From Monocercomonoides exilis (Eukaryota; Preaxostyla; Oxymonadida; Polymastigidae), in contig LSRY02000054.1 in assembly GCA_001643675.2 (NCBI GenBank), forward strand, positions 355,001 to 419,000: a stretch of 64,000 nucleotides of DNA, in the 5' to 3' direction. The position numbers and the translations under genes were made by a program. Positions 23,484 through 37,463 of the stretch are shown one piece after another. The notes beneath the pieces were generated by a model. It saw nothing but the letters and a program-made list of their open reading frames with translations. It was not told the DNA's origin and did no database searches. Each line of letters opens with the position of its first letter. Within the stretch, counting starts at the first letter, position 1.

Positions 23484-26400
23484 ATGAGCAGGCGTTTGCT
23501 TTTATTGATCTGTCTGCTCATCGCCAAAACATTTGAAGTGCAAGATATATTTCCACTTACCGCATTGAAAAATCAAGATTCTTGCACTGAAACACATCAA
23601 CACAATAATCGTGCTTATTCAAATAAAGGCACTCCAGAAAATAAATACTTACATTCAAAGAACGCTATTGTGACTGGAATTATGCAAAGCATATTTTCTG
23701 AAGCGAAAGGACTTCGACGGCTTGCAACAACTGCAATTTTTTCTTTTTTTGAATTCTTCAATTCTTCAGTTGGACTGAAAAATGTGGCACTTGAACATCC
23801 TTCTTCACCTTTGATGCTTGTTGCAGATAAATCAAGTGTGATGCTGGATTTGTGCATTTCCCACCAAGAATCTGAATCTCCTTTTCATTTGCAAAGTGGG
23901 TCAATCTGCATGGCGAATTTGAGTTTGACCCCCCAAATGAATGTCAACCCTTCCAGTCTTGTTTTTTCATCTGATGATTCAAATATTGCCATTTTGAGAA
24001 ATTCCATCGTTACAGATCTGGCTGTTTCATCCTCAGATTATTTCCTATTGTCTGGAAACAGTAAAAGTGAAGAGATTTCTAACTGTGCCTTCAGGAACAT
24101 GTCTGTGAAATATACCACAAATGGTGATAATTTTGTGGACCATTCATGCTTGTTGAGTTCAATGGAGAATTGCCTCATTTATTCGTGTGTGAATGCCTTT
24201 GAAGGAGGGATCTCAAGTGGATCGCTTTCTTCAGAGAAATTTGTCTGTAAAAACACAACTACTCTTTTTGGGAAAAGGGGAAAGAATGCTCTTCAGAAAA
24301 AAGAACAAATGGACACAACAGAAAGCCAATCCTTTTCATTGTGTGAATGGGAAGATTGCACAGCACCACAAGGAGGTGCTCTCTATGTTCATGACAATGA
24401 AAATGCACTTTTGACAATTGAAAATTCTTCTTTCGCAAGATGTTATGCTTCATTGACAAGAGGCGGAGGGATATATGCTTTGAAAGTCGCTGAATGCATT
24501 GTTCAGCACACAACATTTGATCAATGCTCAGCTGCAGCAACCTCAGATTATGGTGGTGGAGGAATTACAGCAGAGAGCATATACGTTCAGTTAATGGTTG
24601 AAGATTGCTCTTTTCACAGCTGTTTCTCCGGAAACGACGGAGGTGCAATTGAACTCAGTTGGTCGAAAACAGAAAAACAGAAAAAATGTATCATAAATTC
24701 CAATTTTGATAACTGTAGATGCAATGTATCATCTAGTGGAATAGGAGGTGCGATCGAACATTGGGATCCAACTGATAAAGTTATAATTTCAAATTGTCTA
24801 TTCCGCAATTGCTATTCAATGTGTGGAGGAGGCGCAATTGGCTTATTAGTTAATAGTATCAATAACGGAACATTGCTTTGTTATTGCTTTTTCCACAATA
24901 ATACATGCCAAAAAGGAGGACATGACATTGTTCTTATAGATTCAACATCAAACAACATTGATTCCACATGCTTTTCAACAAGGCAAACAGAAAACAGAGT
25001 TAGCACTCATTACTATTCTGTTATTGATAAAAGCGAATGGCTTCGAAATGATTTCGGAAAAGTCAGATTTGTCTCATCAGTGCAAACAGAACCCAATGCC
25101 ATTGATACATATTCATGCGGACTGCATAAAAACCTTCCGTGTTGCACCATCAGGCACTGCCTCACTCAGCTGATTCCAGAATTTGTAACTGATATAGAGA
25201 TACTCACAGGCACAATCACAGAGACAAAAAGTGTGGACTGCAACATCAATTCTTTCACAATATATGGACAAAGCGATTTGAGCTCAACAGTTCAAATTGA
25301 ATTAGAGGCAGCTGGATTGTCTCTTTTTTCAGTCTCAACAGGAACGTTGGCTGCCAGAGACTTTGTTCTTGTGTGTGACTGTGCATATGAAAATAATCGT
25401 GGTTCAAGACTGTTTGAGATTACTGGAACAGGAGAGATGCATATTAGCAGATTGAACATATCAACAGGAAGTGGGCAAACTTCAGAAACAGCTTTTTCAA
25501 CAGAACTGATAAATGTTCAGAATGGGGTGTTTCAGATGGAACATGTGAACTGGGCAAAGACAATCTCCACAACTTCATTGTTTTCACTTTCTTCAACAAA
25601 TGAAATTTCATTGACTCTCTCAGAATGCACCTTTGATGGGATTGAAAGAACAACAAGCGGAGCAGCAGTGATATCGTTTTCGAATGACAAAGCTAACATG
25701 AATCTGGATTCTTGTTCATTTTCAGGATGTGGAAGCACAAATTCAGAAAATGGAGGATCGATGATGCTGTGTGTTGGGAATGAGAATGAGGTGAAAGTGA
25801 AAGGCGGATCTTTTGATGGATGCTTTTGCTCAGAAACAGATGGATTTGGGGGAGGAATTCTTCTTCAATTATTGACTGATAATCCAGATTTCCTGATATC
25901 CTCTTCTTTTGGAATAAACACAGCCAAGTGGGGGAATAATATCTTCGTCATTTCACCAGATTTGGAAGCAATTGCCAATCCTCAAAAGATTTCGTGTGTT
26001 TCAGCTTCTTTAGATACTTTTGACAAAGTGAGAGGATATGACAATGGAAACACAAGTGTGGCCATTCCTCTGTGTATCTATCTCCTTCCCGATCCAACAG
26101 AAATATATGTGAGTAATACTGAGGCATCCGATCACTCACATTGTGGAATTGCTCAATTCCCTTGTTTGACAATAAAGCACTCACTCGCAAGGCAAACAGG
26201 AGAAAAGAAAATTATTGTAAGTGGAATGATTTTGGTGAGCGAAGAAATGACATTTGCAGAGAGTGGGTGTGTTATCGAAGGAAGCGACGAGAATAGCGGG
26301 TGGTCTGTGAATGCCGATGGCGATATATCAAATAACCCGATGCTATGTGCACATGGAGATGCAGCATTGTCAAATCTTATCTTTTCTCTCCCTCCTTCTC

Positions 26401-29400
26401 TGTCGACTTGCTTCAGTTTCCTTTCATCGGACAGATTTTTACGGATTGTCTCATGCTCTCTTTCGCTTCAAGATCCATCGGCTGATCTTAATCTGCTGTT
26501 CTTATTTGTTGAATCAGGAACCTTAACAATCGATACATTCTCTGCTTTTCCATTTAATATAAATGGAAGACCGTTTATTTCGTTATCAGGAAGCAGCACA
26601 GAAGCCAAATTGAAAAATGTTTATTTGATTGAGATTGAAACAAGTTGTACATCAGGATTATTTGAAGTGGTTGAAAAGGCTTCAATTCAAATGAGTGATT
26701 GTGAAATTTCTTCGATTGCTCCATCAGAAGGAATAACATCCACTCGTTTGATCTCTTCCACAAGCGCCAAGAAAATAAAAATTATTCGAACTGATATTTC
26801 AAACTTTGCAGTCAAAGACCAAAATGGAGGAGCAATCGAGTGCACTGTTGAAAGTGGTTGCTCTTTTGTCTTTGAAGAAGGAAGCATGAGCTCGTGCAAA
26901 AGTGAGGGAGGGAGTGGAGGAGGGTTGTGGGTTCAGATGAAAAGTGGATCATCTCTCAGCATTGGCAATGTGACAGAATCCCTTTCAAACAATGATAATG
27001 GAAATGAAGAAGAGAAAAAAGTGTGCTTTTCTCATTGTTCAGCAACTGCAAATGTTGATGGGAGGAAAGGATTGGGAGGAGGGATATATTTGTATTTGGA
27101 TGCTGGAGCATCTGATTTTATATTGAAGAGCGTGAGATTTGATGGATGTTCAGGAAGGAAAGGGAAAGACTTGTTTTTGGATGCAAATGATCTGAGGGCT
27201 GTGACAAACACAGCAACAATCTGCTTCAATGTTGATGTGAATGACCTTCACAAGTTGAACGGGTTTGAGCGCTCAACGGCAAATGAAGAATTCGTGATAC
27301 CACTTGTTGCGTATTTTTGGAGCAACTTCACATCCCCTTGCCATGTTGGAGGGCAGAAGGCACATGATTTCAGTGGGTGTGGATTTGAGCAGGTTCCGTG
27401 TTGCACAATTACTCAGGCAGCAGATTTGAGGTTTTCTGGAAAAAACAAGTCGATAAAACTGCATTCTCCATTTTCATTTGTGGAAGAACTGAAGATAGAT
27501 TCAAATGAATGGAGCGTGACTGGAGAAGGAAATTCCTCAAATTATGAGATTGAAGCAGAAATTTCTGGTTCACAAAGTGGAGTATTCAAGACACACTGAC
27601 CAACAACCTTTGATGAGGTTGTGCTTTCTGTTGCAGAAAGAATAGGATCTTATGAAAGCATATTCCATTGCATTTCCAGTCAATTGACAATTCAGAGCTG
27701 TGGAATTGTTGCCTCGGAAAACGAATTGCGAGTTTCCTTTGTGAAAGTGGAAGGGGGCGAGGTTGTGATAAGCAATGCGTTTGGGAATGCAATCGGATGG
27801 CAGGTGAGTGCGATTATTGTTGATGGGGGAAGTGGAGGTTTCTCTTCAGTTGAAATCAGTGAAAGCAACTTTTCCGGAAACAGCGAGCAAAATGGATGTT
27901 TGATTGAATGCAGAAGCATAATGAGTTTGAACATCACTAAATGTGAAATGAAGACAATAGAAAGAACAATTGGAAATGGAGGATGCATAAACGTTGACAA
28001 CAGCAATGATGAAAATACGAACACACAAATAAATATTGAAGAATGTTATTTTGAGGAATGCTCTGTACTGGCTGATAGAAGCAGAGGAGGGGCTATCAAT
28101 GCTCAGCTGAAAGGAAATACGCATTTGGATATTATTTCTGGCACATTCACAGGATGCACAGCGCCAACTGGAGAAGAAGGGAAAACTGGGTTTGGTGGAG
28201 GGATGACACTGAAGCTGATTGATGAGTATTCTTCATTTGTGATCTCATCCCCTGTTTTTGATTCTGATAAGCCAAATACTGCAAGATATGGAAATGATCT
28301 TTTTGTTGAGTCATTCAACTTGACAAAGAGCATCACAAATGACTCACTTCCATTTGTATCTGAGCATTTAAATGATATTTCATTGAATTCCATGAGAGGG
28401 TTTGATGGGAATGACACAACGAATGCTATTCCATTTATCTATTTCTGGCGAACATTTGGCTCAGAGATAGTTGTTAGTGATGATGGAAAAGATGTTTGCA
28501 CTTGTGGATTCTCAGATTATCCTTGTTTGTCAATTGATTATTCATTAACAAAACTGCCAGAAGGAAATGAAAGGAATATAAACATCATTGGAAAAGGAAT
28601 TATTCAAAAATGTATTGATCTCAGCGGAGTTTCTATTAAATCAGATGATGAAGAAATGTGCTCTTTGGAATGTCACTCTTCTCTTGAAGGAGCAGAAGGA
28701 GCTGCAATGAAGATTCAGGGCATTTCCAAATTCGAACTGATTCGCTTTGTTATTCCATCTTCATTTACAAGTGGAGTCAATTATTTGATGCATGTTGACT
28801 CAAGCGATGGATCATTGACTGTGAAGGACTGTTCATTCACAAAAAATGAAGAAAGTGGAGAAGAAATAATTAATTTTGGGCTGATCAAAGCAGATGGAGG
28901 AACTGTTCAATTGGAGTTTGTGTCAATGCAATCACTCAGCTTTTCAAAAGATGTTATTTCTGTTTTGTCAACAACAACATTGAATGTGAAAAACCTGACG
29001 ATGAAGAATGTTGAGCTGGAAGGAGCAAGCGGATTGAGGATTTCAAAGAGTTCAAAAAGAAAGAATAATGAAGAGGAACAAGATGTTCTTATTGAGTGGA
29101 GCATTTTCGAAGAAGTCACCCAGAACACAACAGATGATATACCAATCATTCGAAATATCAATGATAATCCATTGAAAATTGTGATTCGAAACACAACGAT
29201 GAAGAAGTGTGGAGGGTTGAAGTGTGGAAAAGGAGGAGGGATGTTTTGTGTGTTGAATGAGGGAGGAAGCTTTGATTGCTCATTTTGCACAATTTCTGAG
29301 TGCTTCTGCTCCACCACAGGAAGAGGTGGGTGGCTGTTTCTGGAGTGCACCTCGACAGCCGAGCAGCCTCTGAATTTTGTGCTGTTGAATATCACATTCA

Positions 29401-32216
29401 GAGACAACTCTGCATTGAGAGGAAGAGATGTGTATGTTCGATGCCACTCAATTGAAACACAAATAGTTGATGAGCAATTCCTTTTGGATTTCAGATTGCC
29501 ATTTGTGAAGGATCTGGCGATATGGGGATGCACAACCGACTCGTTTGTGGGGGAAGAAGATCTTCTGCTGAGGGTTGTGAAATACCAGAGCGAGACGATA
29601 TTTGTGTCTTCTGTTGCAGACAATCACACAGACAGCAAGCAATGTGGAGAGTTCAGTATGCCTTGTCAATCGCTGAATATTGGAATTCAACACATTATTC
29701 CATCTCTGTACTCTCAGCTGTTGATATCAGAAGAGACAATAATCAATGGAGAATGTGAAGCGAAGGATGTGATTATCCGCTCACTTCAATCTCCCTCAAC
29801 TGCTTTGTTTCATTTGAACTCAACAATTACAGGTGATTCTGGGAATCTAATCACAACCACAGAGAATATTCGAATTGAAAGATTGAAATTCAATTTTGGG
29901 AAATCGTTTTCATATTCAGGCAATTCAATTATTCATGAAACAAGCGGACAACTTTCTCTTTCATCTGTTGATTTTTCTTCTGTTGGGGAATCAGAAAACG
30001 TTGAATCTGTTGTTCTCAATTCAACGTTGTTGAGCATCGAAAATGGAATTCTTCATGTTGATAACTGCTCGATAACAAAGCTTTCATTCAAGAAATCTTC
30101 GTTTCTATTAAATGGAGATGAGATAAATATAACGAATGTTAAACTGGAACAAATCGAATCAACAACAGATATATTTGTGATTGGAAAATGTGGAAGTGTT
30201 GTATTCAATGGAATTGATGCTTATGGGGTGAAGTTGTCTGGAGGTTGTATAACTTCTATTAAAGAAAAAACTTCGGGAGCAATTTCTCTTGTTGATTCAT
30301 CATTCAACAACTGTTCGAGAAATTCAGAAGGAGCTTCAGTTTTCTCTGCTTCTTCATCATCCGCTCAAATAGTTCTTTCCAACTGTTCTTGTTCCAACTG
30401 TTTCTCTTTGTCTGATAAAGGAAGCATCATGGAATTTGACAACATGAAAGATGCTCATATGAATATGTGTGAGCTTGAAGGAATTCTGACAAAAGAAAGT
30501 AAAAGAGAAAGAAATAATGAATCCAGAGAAATATGTGAATGGAATGGATCGCTTGTCCACGTGGAAAACTCCAATCTTGACTCAAAAGAAATAAAGATAG
30601 AGAATTCGTCAAAGGGAGGAATATCAATGAGAAGAGGAAATGTGAATATTGAGATGGGAATGTTTGCAAACAACAATCCTTTCATTGAAAAATATCCATC
30701 ACTCCGAAGAAACATCATTTGCTCAGATTCTGCTTCATTGGCCATTTCCAGCTTGAAAGGTGGAGATGGATTGAAAGATAATTCTTCTCTTTGGATTCTG
30801 AATGATGGATGCACGCTTGGAGGGATAGCAGGAGAAAGATCATCTCCTTTTTTCATTCCCAAACTGGAAGATGTTTTTGTGAATGAAAATGGAAGCAACA
30901 TTTATATCAAATTCAAGGGATCTCTTTTTGTTCCATGTGACTTGTCATTCAGATTGATATTCAAAACAGGGGATGTGGAGTTGGTTGAGACATATCATTT
31001 TGACGAAGACAGTTTTGTATCAGAAACTGAGGTGGTTGGGGAAATTTTATCAGAAAATATTTCGAAGATTGCAGATGAAACGGAGGTATCAGTGATGATT
31101 CTGTTTGGTGGATCCAACAAACCATCATCAACAAATTCATTCATACTGAAGAACAAAAGTGAATCCGAACCAAAAAGAGATGAAATAATATCAAAAGGAG
31201 AGGAAAAAATTGAATGGAGCTTATTTGCCTTTATTGGGTGCATTATTGTTCTGGTGATTTTTGTTGCTTTGTTTGTTGCGGTTCTTGTGCTTCTGCGAAA
31301 GAAACTGAGGGAAGCCGAAAAGAAAGTTGAGAAAGAGAGATTAGAAAATGAGCAGATAATGGAAAAGATGGAGAGAAGAAGAAGGGAAAACAATGGAGGG
31401 AACTTTGAGATGAGTGAAATGCCATCAACATTGCTGGAAGGGATGACAAGCCAAATTCCGCTTCTCATTGACAACGATGAAGATCTTCCAGAGCCTCCTA
31501 CAATGAGCAATAAAGAAATTCTGAATGAAAATGATCTTCCAGATTTGGAATCTCCATTGCCATTTTCTGGGGAAGCTTCTACTTCTGGAACTTCACAATC
31601 GAGTTCATTCAATGTGATATCAGCAAAGAAGCCATTTCGAGAGAAAGAGAAAAAGAACATCAAAACATTACACTCAGTGATTCATTCAGTTCAGGGTAAT
31701 TTCACATTGGGAACAAGAGCGATGGATGTTGTTGATGGAAAAGAAGTGGTTTTTGTTGTTGCAGAGCTGTTTGAGCATTTGATTTTCGTTGGAGACGAAA
31801 GAGTGGAAATGATGGAGAGGCAGCTGTGCCCATATTCAATCTTCGTTGAGGAAGGAAATGAAGAAATATACGTGTTGACAGAGGAATTGGAGGATGAGAA
31901 GCAGAAGGAAGAAATGAAGCGATGGAAGGCACCTGAAACTGGAGTTGGAGACGAGGAAATAGAAAAAGCAGTTGTTTTCACACTTGGACTGATTCTTCAT
32001 GAAATGACAACAGGGGAAGTGCCTTTTAGCGAGTGCATTGCTGAAGAAGCGCAAGATATGATAAGGGATGGAGTGCGACCCCTGACAGAAGGAATCGAAG
32101 GAGAAGATCTGATTAAGCTGATAGAGAAGATGTGGGCAGATAAGCCAAACGAAAGACCCACATTGGTGGAAGTGATTGGCTTGCTGAAAGATCCGGAGGA
32201 AGAATCCGAATGCTAA
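23484..32216 (+). CDS. Receptor A: giant beta-helix surface protein with pseudokinase tail; one in-frame TGA
   Basis: Starting at ATG 23484 (MSRRLLLLICLL, a signal peptide), the frame runs 1,371 codons to TGA 27597. It continues in the same frame, with clear homology across the stop, to TAA at 32214, about 2,910 codons in total. The ectodomain is Ser/Asn/Gly-rich with right-handed beta-helix turns (GGGIYAL, GGAIELS, GGGILLQL). Five linkers of the form CG-x(4,5)-PC (near residues 543, 886, 1298, 1673 and 2052) divide it into six modules. A membrane span (IIVLVIFVALFVAVLVLL, about 2574-2602) leads to a coiled basic segment and a kinase-like C-lobe with RWKAPE, VVFTLGLILHEMTTGEVPF and KMWADKPNERPTLVEV. 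No HRD or DFG motif is visible, so it is a pseudokinase. Most likely a surface adhesion or signalling protein. The TGA means pseudogene, readthrough, or removal by a 60-nt intron (27577-27636). Confidence 0.8.
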
Positions 32217-33410
32217 TTTGCTTGGCTTTCTTGTTTCTTAGTTATATTCTTGTGGAATGGGAGAGCATATCAAAAATGTTCGATAATATAAATGTTGCAA
32301 GCTCCGTATGAATTGTGTTGAATCTTGCCCAACTGAACTTTCTGATCGCAAAGGTTATTAATTCTTAAACTTCTTCAAATTTGTGTTTCTGTGTAATTTA
32401 TTTCACAATTGTTTCATGTATCAATCTTTTTGTTTTGAATCTTCTACATCTCTTGAACAGACTCACTAAATGTATTTTATTTGATTGTTATAATCTTTTT
32501 CTGAATATCATATTTTTTTTGTGTGTATGTTCATTAGGTTGGAATTTTGCATCTTAACTCGTTTTTCTTTTTGTGAATCTATTGCATAAATGAATATTCG
32601 ATGCATTCACTCGAATTCTTAAAGAGTTTTTCTAAATGTAATCAATTTGTTGTTACTTCTTTTTGACAAAGAGAAAACAAATAACGTTGAATCGTAAGTT
32701 AATCAAATTTTGTAAAAAAAGTTTTTCGAATTTATTATACTGAACCTATAAAAATATGTAGGAGTCACATATTAGGAAGACAAGATTTTAGACGATTCTT
32801 TTTGAAATCAGGCTTTCGTTTGAGTTTTATGTGATATTTTTTTCTCAACTGGATATTTGAAAAAATGAACTGCACATTAAATACGTTCTATTTTTGAAGT
32901 TGCTATTAATGAAACAAAAATATTCGATAATCCCAAAGAGAAAAAAGATTAGAGTTTTTATTATACCTTCTCCTTTTTTTTCACTCTGACCTATTTTTTA
33001 TTACAAAATTTTATGTACCACTTTTTGAAATAACAACTTGATTTTGAGAATAAAAGGAATCTATATTGAATTTTTAAAATGTGTTTTGAAATGAAGCCTA
33101 TTTCTCATGGGGTAGGGGGGGGGGGGGGGGGGGGGGGGGGGCGGGGATGTGGGGGTTTAAAACCTTCCATCAAGCTTCCACGAGAAATTGGTTGGTTTCA
33201 AGGGGTGTTAAGCCACTTTGTTCATACAAAATTATTTTTTTTTAATTTTTGAATGAAATTCATATTGTTTAAGAAAAATGAAAATTAGATCAAAACCTTA
33301 AAATAAATAATGAAAATACGTGTTAGAGAAAAAAGAAAAAAACGGCAGAAAAAATTAGAGCATGCCATGCTATCCTTTCATTATAGAAATAATATGAAAT
33401 TCTAGAATGA
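32217..33410. other. Intergenic with poly-G tract
   Basis: AT-rich 3' flank of receptor A. It includes a 27-base G run at 33115-33141. I recognise no gene. Confidence 0.6.
33115..33141. repeat. Poly-G tract (27 G)
   Basis: A pure G homopolymer in otherwise AT-rich DNA, followed by C and four more G. A similar tract lies at 63620-63643. Confidence 0.95.
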
Positions 33411-34527
33411 ATGGAACACATTGTGTGTTATGTTGTCGTCAAGATCACAGACGCCATCAATTCTAAGCAATTCAGTTGCAGCAGCATTAGAAACGCAGTT
33501 CGGGCGTTGCGAACTAAAAGGGAAGTTGGAAAACCAGGGAGACCGCAGGTTCTCAACAGAGAGAAGCAAGAAACAGTTCTTGATGTGATTAAAATTGTCA
33601 TTATTTGTGGGAGCAGTTTAACAATGAAGAAAACAAGAGAATTGGTTTGAACAAGTTTTTTATTGTTGCAATGAAATTTATTCTTTAGAGGGAAAATGTT
33701 TTTAACGATACAAAAGAAGAAAACGAGTCACATATCAAGGTCTTAAATACTGCGGCTTCCGATTTTTTGAAGCGGCATCCTGAGTTGAGGAAGAGCAAAC
33801 CAAAAAGTTTTGACATAAATCGGCAGGCTATGTCATGTGAAAGTGTAATGAAGCCCTGGTATCAAATGGTGACAGGTTTTCACGAAAAAAATCATTACAC
33901 ACCTTCATTAATATTTAACGTTGATGAATCATCATTGCGAGTTCCATCTGCTGCCAGTATTGAAGTTATCCATCAATCCAACAAATGCGCTTTGTATTGC
34001 AAAGAAGCACAAAGAATGAACAATGCAACACTTGTTGCTGCAGTGGCTGCAGAAGATTATTCATTGCCTTGCATCATTCTCTGGCCAAGTGAAAAACAAC
34101 AGGACGAACTGAAGCCTCTTCTCTCTCCAACTCTGGACATCTGGCCTAACAAAAGTGGCTGGATGGACAAGCAAAACTTCAAGAAATTTGTAGAAACAGT
34201 TCTTCTCCCTTCCATAGTTGAAAGCGCATGTCACTGGAAACAGATAAATGTCTTCTTTTCATCGGCTCTCATCCTTCACGCTGAGATCCTTCAATTTGGA
34301 AAACTTTCTCAGAAAATAACATAGACGTCGTAACAATCACACCATACAGAATTCATTTATCTCAGTCACTCGATAGATGAGAATTTGCAACTCTCAAAAC
34401 TTCTCTTTCTTTATCATTTGATGTTCCATCATCCACGTCATTGTCTGCTTCGAGAAGGACGCTTGCAGATGAACTTCATCAATCAGTTCACACCGCTTTC
34501 ACTTTTTTTGTAATCAATAACTATTAA
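33411..34527 (+). pseudogene. pogo/Tigger-type (DDE_1) transposase, broken
   Basis: An N-terminal helix-turn-helix-like part (RTKREVGKPGRPQVLNREKQ) and MKKTREL are joined by a GTTTGA...AG intron (about 33650-33689) to RENVFNDTKEEN. The DDE core shows IFNVDESSLRVPS with the first Asp, ATLVAAVAAEDYSLPCIILWP, WMDKQNFKKFVETVLLP and ALILHAEILQFGKLSQK. The expected second Asp before this last block is not visible. A one-base frameshift at about 34315 separates LSQK from NIDVVTITPYRIHLSQSLDR, and a TGA follows directly. This order is that of pogo-like transposases that use TA targets. I could not find its terminal inverted repeats. It is not active as written. Confidence 0.78.
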
Positions 34528-35770
34528 AGAATTCGGATTCTTTCAAAATACGTTCGGTCCAGTTCTTCGCAAACCACTGGAATCATCAAAATATCATCTT
34601 CCTTCTTATCAAAACAGTTTCGATTATTTTGAAAATTTGATCACAAAAAAAGATCATCTCTATGATTTGAATGAAAAAATGAAGAGAAAGAAAATGGAAA
34701 AAAATGAAATGGTTGAATTCAACTAAAAAATCAAATGAAAACGCTCTGATGAAATTTTTGAAGACACAAACGAAGGGGAAACGAAGGACTTCAAAGAAAA
34801 CTTGGAAAAAGAAAGATTATTCGTAAAATTGATTAGTCTTTTTTTCTTTTTTTCTTTTTTTGAATGAGCATCATTTCATCTTGGTTTTTAAATAACAAAT
34901 GAAGAACATTGAATTATCATCCTCTCACGTGAACAACAATTTAAATGATGTATTAAATCAAAACAATTTGAAAAGCTTAAACTTTTCAATTTGAAATGTT
35001 TAATCTGAGCATTTTCAGTTTGAAAAAAAAAAAAGTTTTCAAAAAATAAAAAGATCATTCCAAAAAAGTTCAGGTTTTTTCACTCAGTGCAAATCGAAAA
35101 TAGAAATATAAAGAAATTTGTTGCATTTTCTATGTCAAAGCCTTCACATTATCCCATTAGTTATCAATTGTGGATTTGGTGAATGAGTGTTACCATTTAA
35201 TAAAGAGACTTTTGTCCTTAATATCATTATTTGTATAAAAAGCTAATTATTTGAACATCCAAAGAAGTTATAACAAAATTTTAAAGAATAGCTTTCTGGC
35301 ATGGAATATGTGACAGTGTTCATGTGGTCATTTTGCTTTCATTGTTCAGTTCAACTTTATAAATAAACTTTGAAAGAAAATAATATCCCATTCCTCAACA
35401 TTCTGAAATAATAATCATTCTCCTGTTCTTCTTGATAAAAAGTTTTTAATTTTTGTTAAAAAGTCAATTATAATAGATAATTTGCAGAATAATTGTTTTA
35501 TTAAACTTTCTTTTAAGCCAAAATATATTTAAAAATAATGTATTAAAAAGATAAAATGTGCATGTATTTGAAATGTGAGAAATAAATAATTCACATTGGA
35601 TGAAATAAAGTTACATAAAATGTGTGAAACAGTTGTAATCAAAACGCTAAGCAATCAAATTTCCAATCAACCTATAAATAAATAAAACTTATTTATCAAC
35701 AAAAAAACGTATCTAAAACGTATCGAAAAGCTAAAGAAAGCAAAATCAAATTCAATTTCGTAATGCTCCT
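34528..35770. other. Intergenic, nothing recognised
   Basis: AT-rich sequence between the transposase remnant and the transporter. The first 300 bases may be decayed transposon DNA (charged fragments such as KMKRKKMEKNE at about 34677-34710). Confidence 0.5.
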
Positions 35771-37463
35771 TCATCCATTCGCCACCAGCTCGCAGATGCC
35801 AACTGACAAAGCCACAATGCCGTACACAACCGATGCTCCAATAAACACACCATGAGACCACCATCCGCTGTATGGCGTGCCCCATTCAGTTCCGCACTTT
35901 CGTTTGCTTTCAAACTGTAGCAGTGCAGGAATAAATACAACCAGAAAGACAGCGGAAAGGCCGCAGAATTCAATGACCACGTCCAGTGACGGGAAAAACA
36001 GCGCCAGTAGAAACGGAGGCAACGTCACCAGATACCGCAGAAGCAGCGGGCCAGCTCTGCCATAGGACTTCTTGAAGTGATCAGGAAACGAAGAGAAGAA
36101 AGAAAAGCCCACAGATCCAGCAATTAATGGAAACACAGACAGAATGTTCGCCATTGGAAACAGCATCACCGTCAGCTTTATCGCGATTGCAAATGCAGCT
36201 GGGATCTTCAGTCCATCTTTTCCTGCTTGTGAGGCTGCATCCACATCTGTTTGTCCATCCATTTGAAACCCTTTCTGCCCGAAATCTGCCCAGTTGAGAA
36301 TCACAAACTCCCTCGTGGAAGGCCCCAGCGTCACAGCTAGCAGTACGCCAAGCCCCAAGTACAAAGTACCCGAAACTACTAGTGCCACAACTGTCAGACA
36401 ACCAGCACTGTGCCTTTCCTTTCCCATCAGAGGCACAATACTGGGAAGGTTGTATGCACAGTTGAACGCAAAGCACACAGCAGAAAACAAAGTTGGAAAT
36501 CCAGACCAGTTGAAACCAAACATTTTCATCTCGCTGTGATACGATTCCATCTTTTCAATGCTTTCCTGAAGTGAATTCGTCCATTTGTTCCCGTTAACAA
36601 CAAGAGAGACAATGCAAGATAAAGCAATCAATAGAAACGCAACAACGCGATAGCCCATGAAAAATGACTGCACATGCGACATCCAGTTCATATTGAACGA
36701 CTCAAAACCAATCATCAGCGCGCATAGTAAAGCTACAAAAAATGAATATACTGTTCTACAAGAAAAGGATGGATTATCTTCAATGATACATTCTCCTTCC
36801 CATTTCAGAATATACTGCATAGTTATGCTTGCACCAATTGAGGAAAACATTGACACATATGCCCATAGCGATCCCAAAGCATACAGTAGCATAACAATGT
36901 GACAAAATGCAGCTCCAATCTTTCCACAAAATATTCCCATTGATTCGCTGAATTCGATCTGTAACGATGTTATTTTGTTCATAAAGACCTTGTGTTTAAG
37001 TTGTTTTGACTTCGCATATTTAAATCCACGTGATCGTGAAACAGTTTCAAGTGTCTAAAGATGTTGTAAGTCAACTTAAAAAAACACAGAAACTCATTTA
37101 TTGCAAACCCACACAGCCCCAAGCATCCCGAACCCCGTAGCAAGTACCGTTGCGATAATAGATAATGGCAAACCGCTTTTGTAGTATGCATGAGGAATTG
37201 CTTAAATTCACGTGAAAGCATTCTTTCTTTGTGAACAAAAACAAAAAAGATCAGAGAAATTCACACCAAAAAATCCTGTACCAATGATTACGTTCAGAAT
37301 CATTCCAAAAGAACGACATTTCCCCATCCCTTTCATGGAGCATACCGATCCAACAAAAATATAACCACAAAATATTTAATATCAATAATTAAAATTTTCA
37401 ATTCAGACCTTTAGCATCACCTTCTGTTGCGCTATCTGGAGCTTCATCAAGCATGCTCGTCAT
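35771..37463 (-). CDS. Amino-acid transporter of the AAAP/SLC36-38 type (4 exons)
   Basis: Exons 37463-37409, 37329-37267, 37200-37109 and 37054-35771 (donors GTCTGA, GTGTGA, GTTTGC) join in frame to 497 residues starting MTSMLDEAPDSATEGDAKG. The first helix reads SFGMILNVIIGTGFFAIPHA, the family's unwound TM1 signature, followed by YYKSGLPLSIIATVLATGFG and AVWTLETVSRSRGF. About ten more hydrophobic segments follow, including FNCAYNLPSIVPLMG and LLLRYLVTLPPFLLALFFPS. The length fits the Aa_trans family. It would import neutral amino acids by sodium or proton coupling at the plasma or lysosomal membrane; substrate and ion are not visible. Coding GC is clearly higher than in the flanks. Confidence 0.92.

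Noticed and set aside
27584-27620. Receptor A as two separate genes
   Set aside because: Both parts are in the same frame with continuous homology, and the second part has no signal peptide or natural start.
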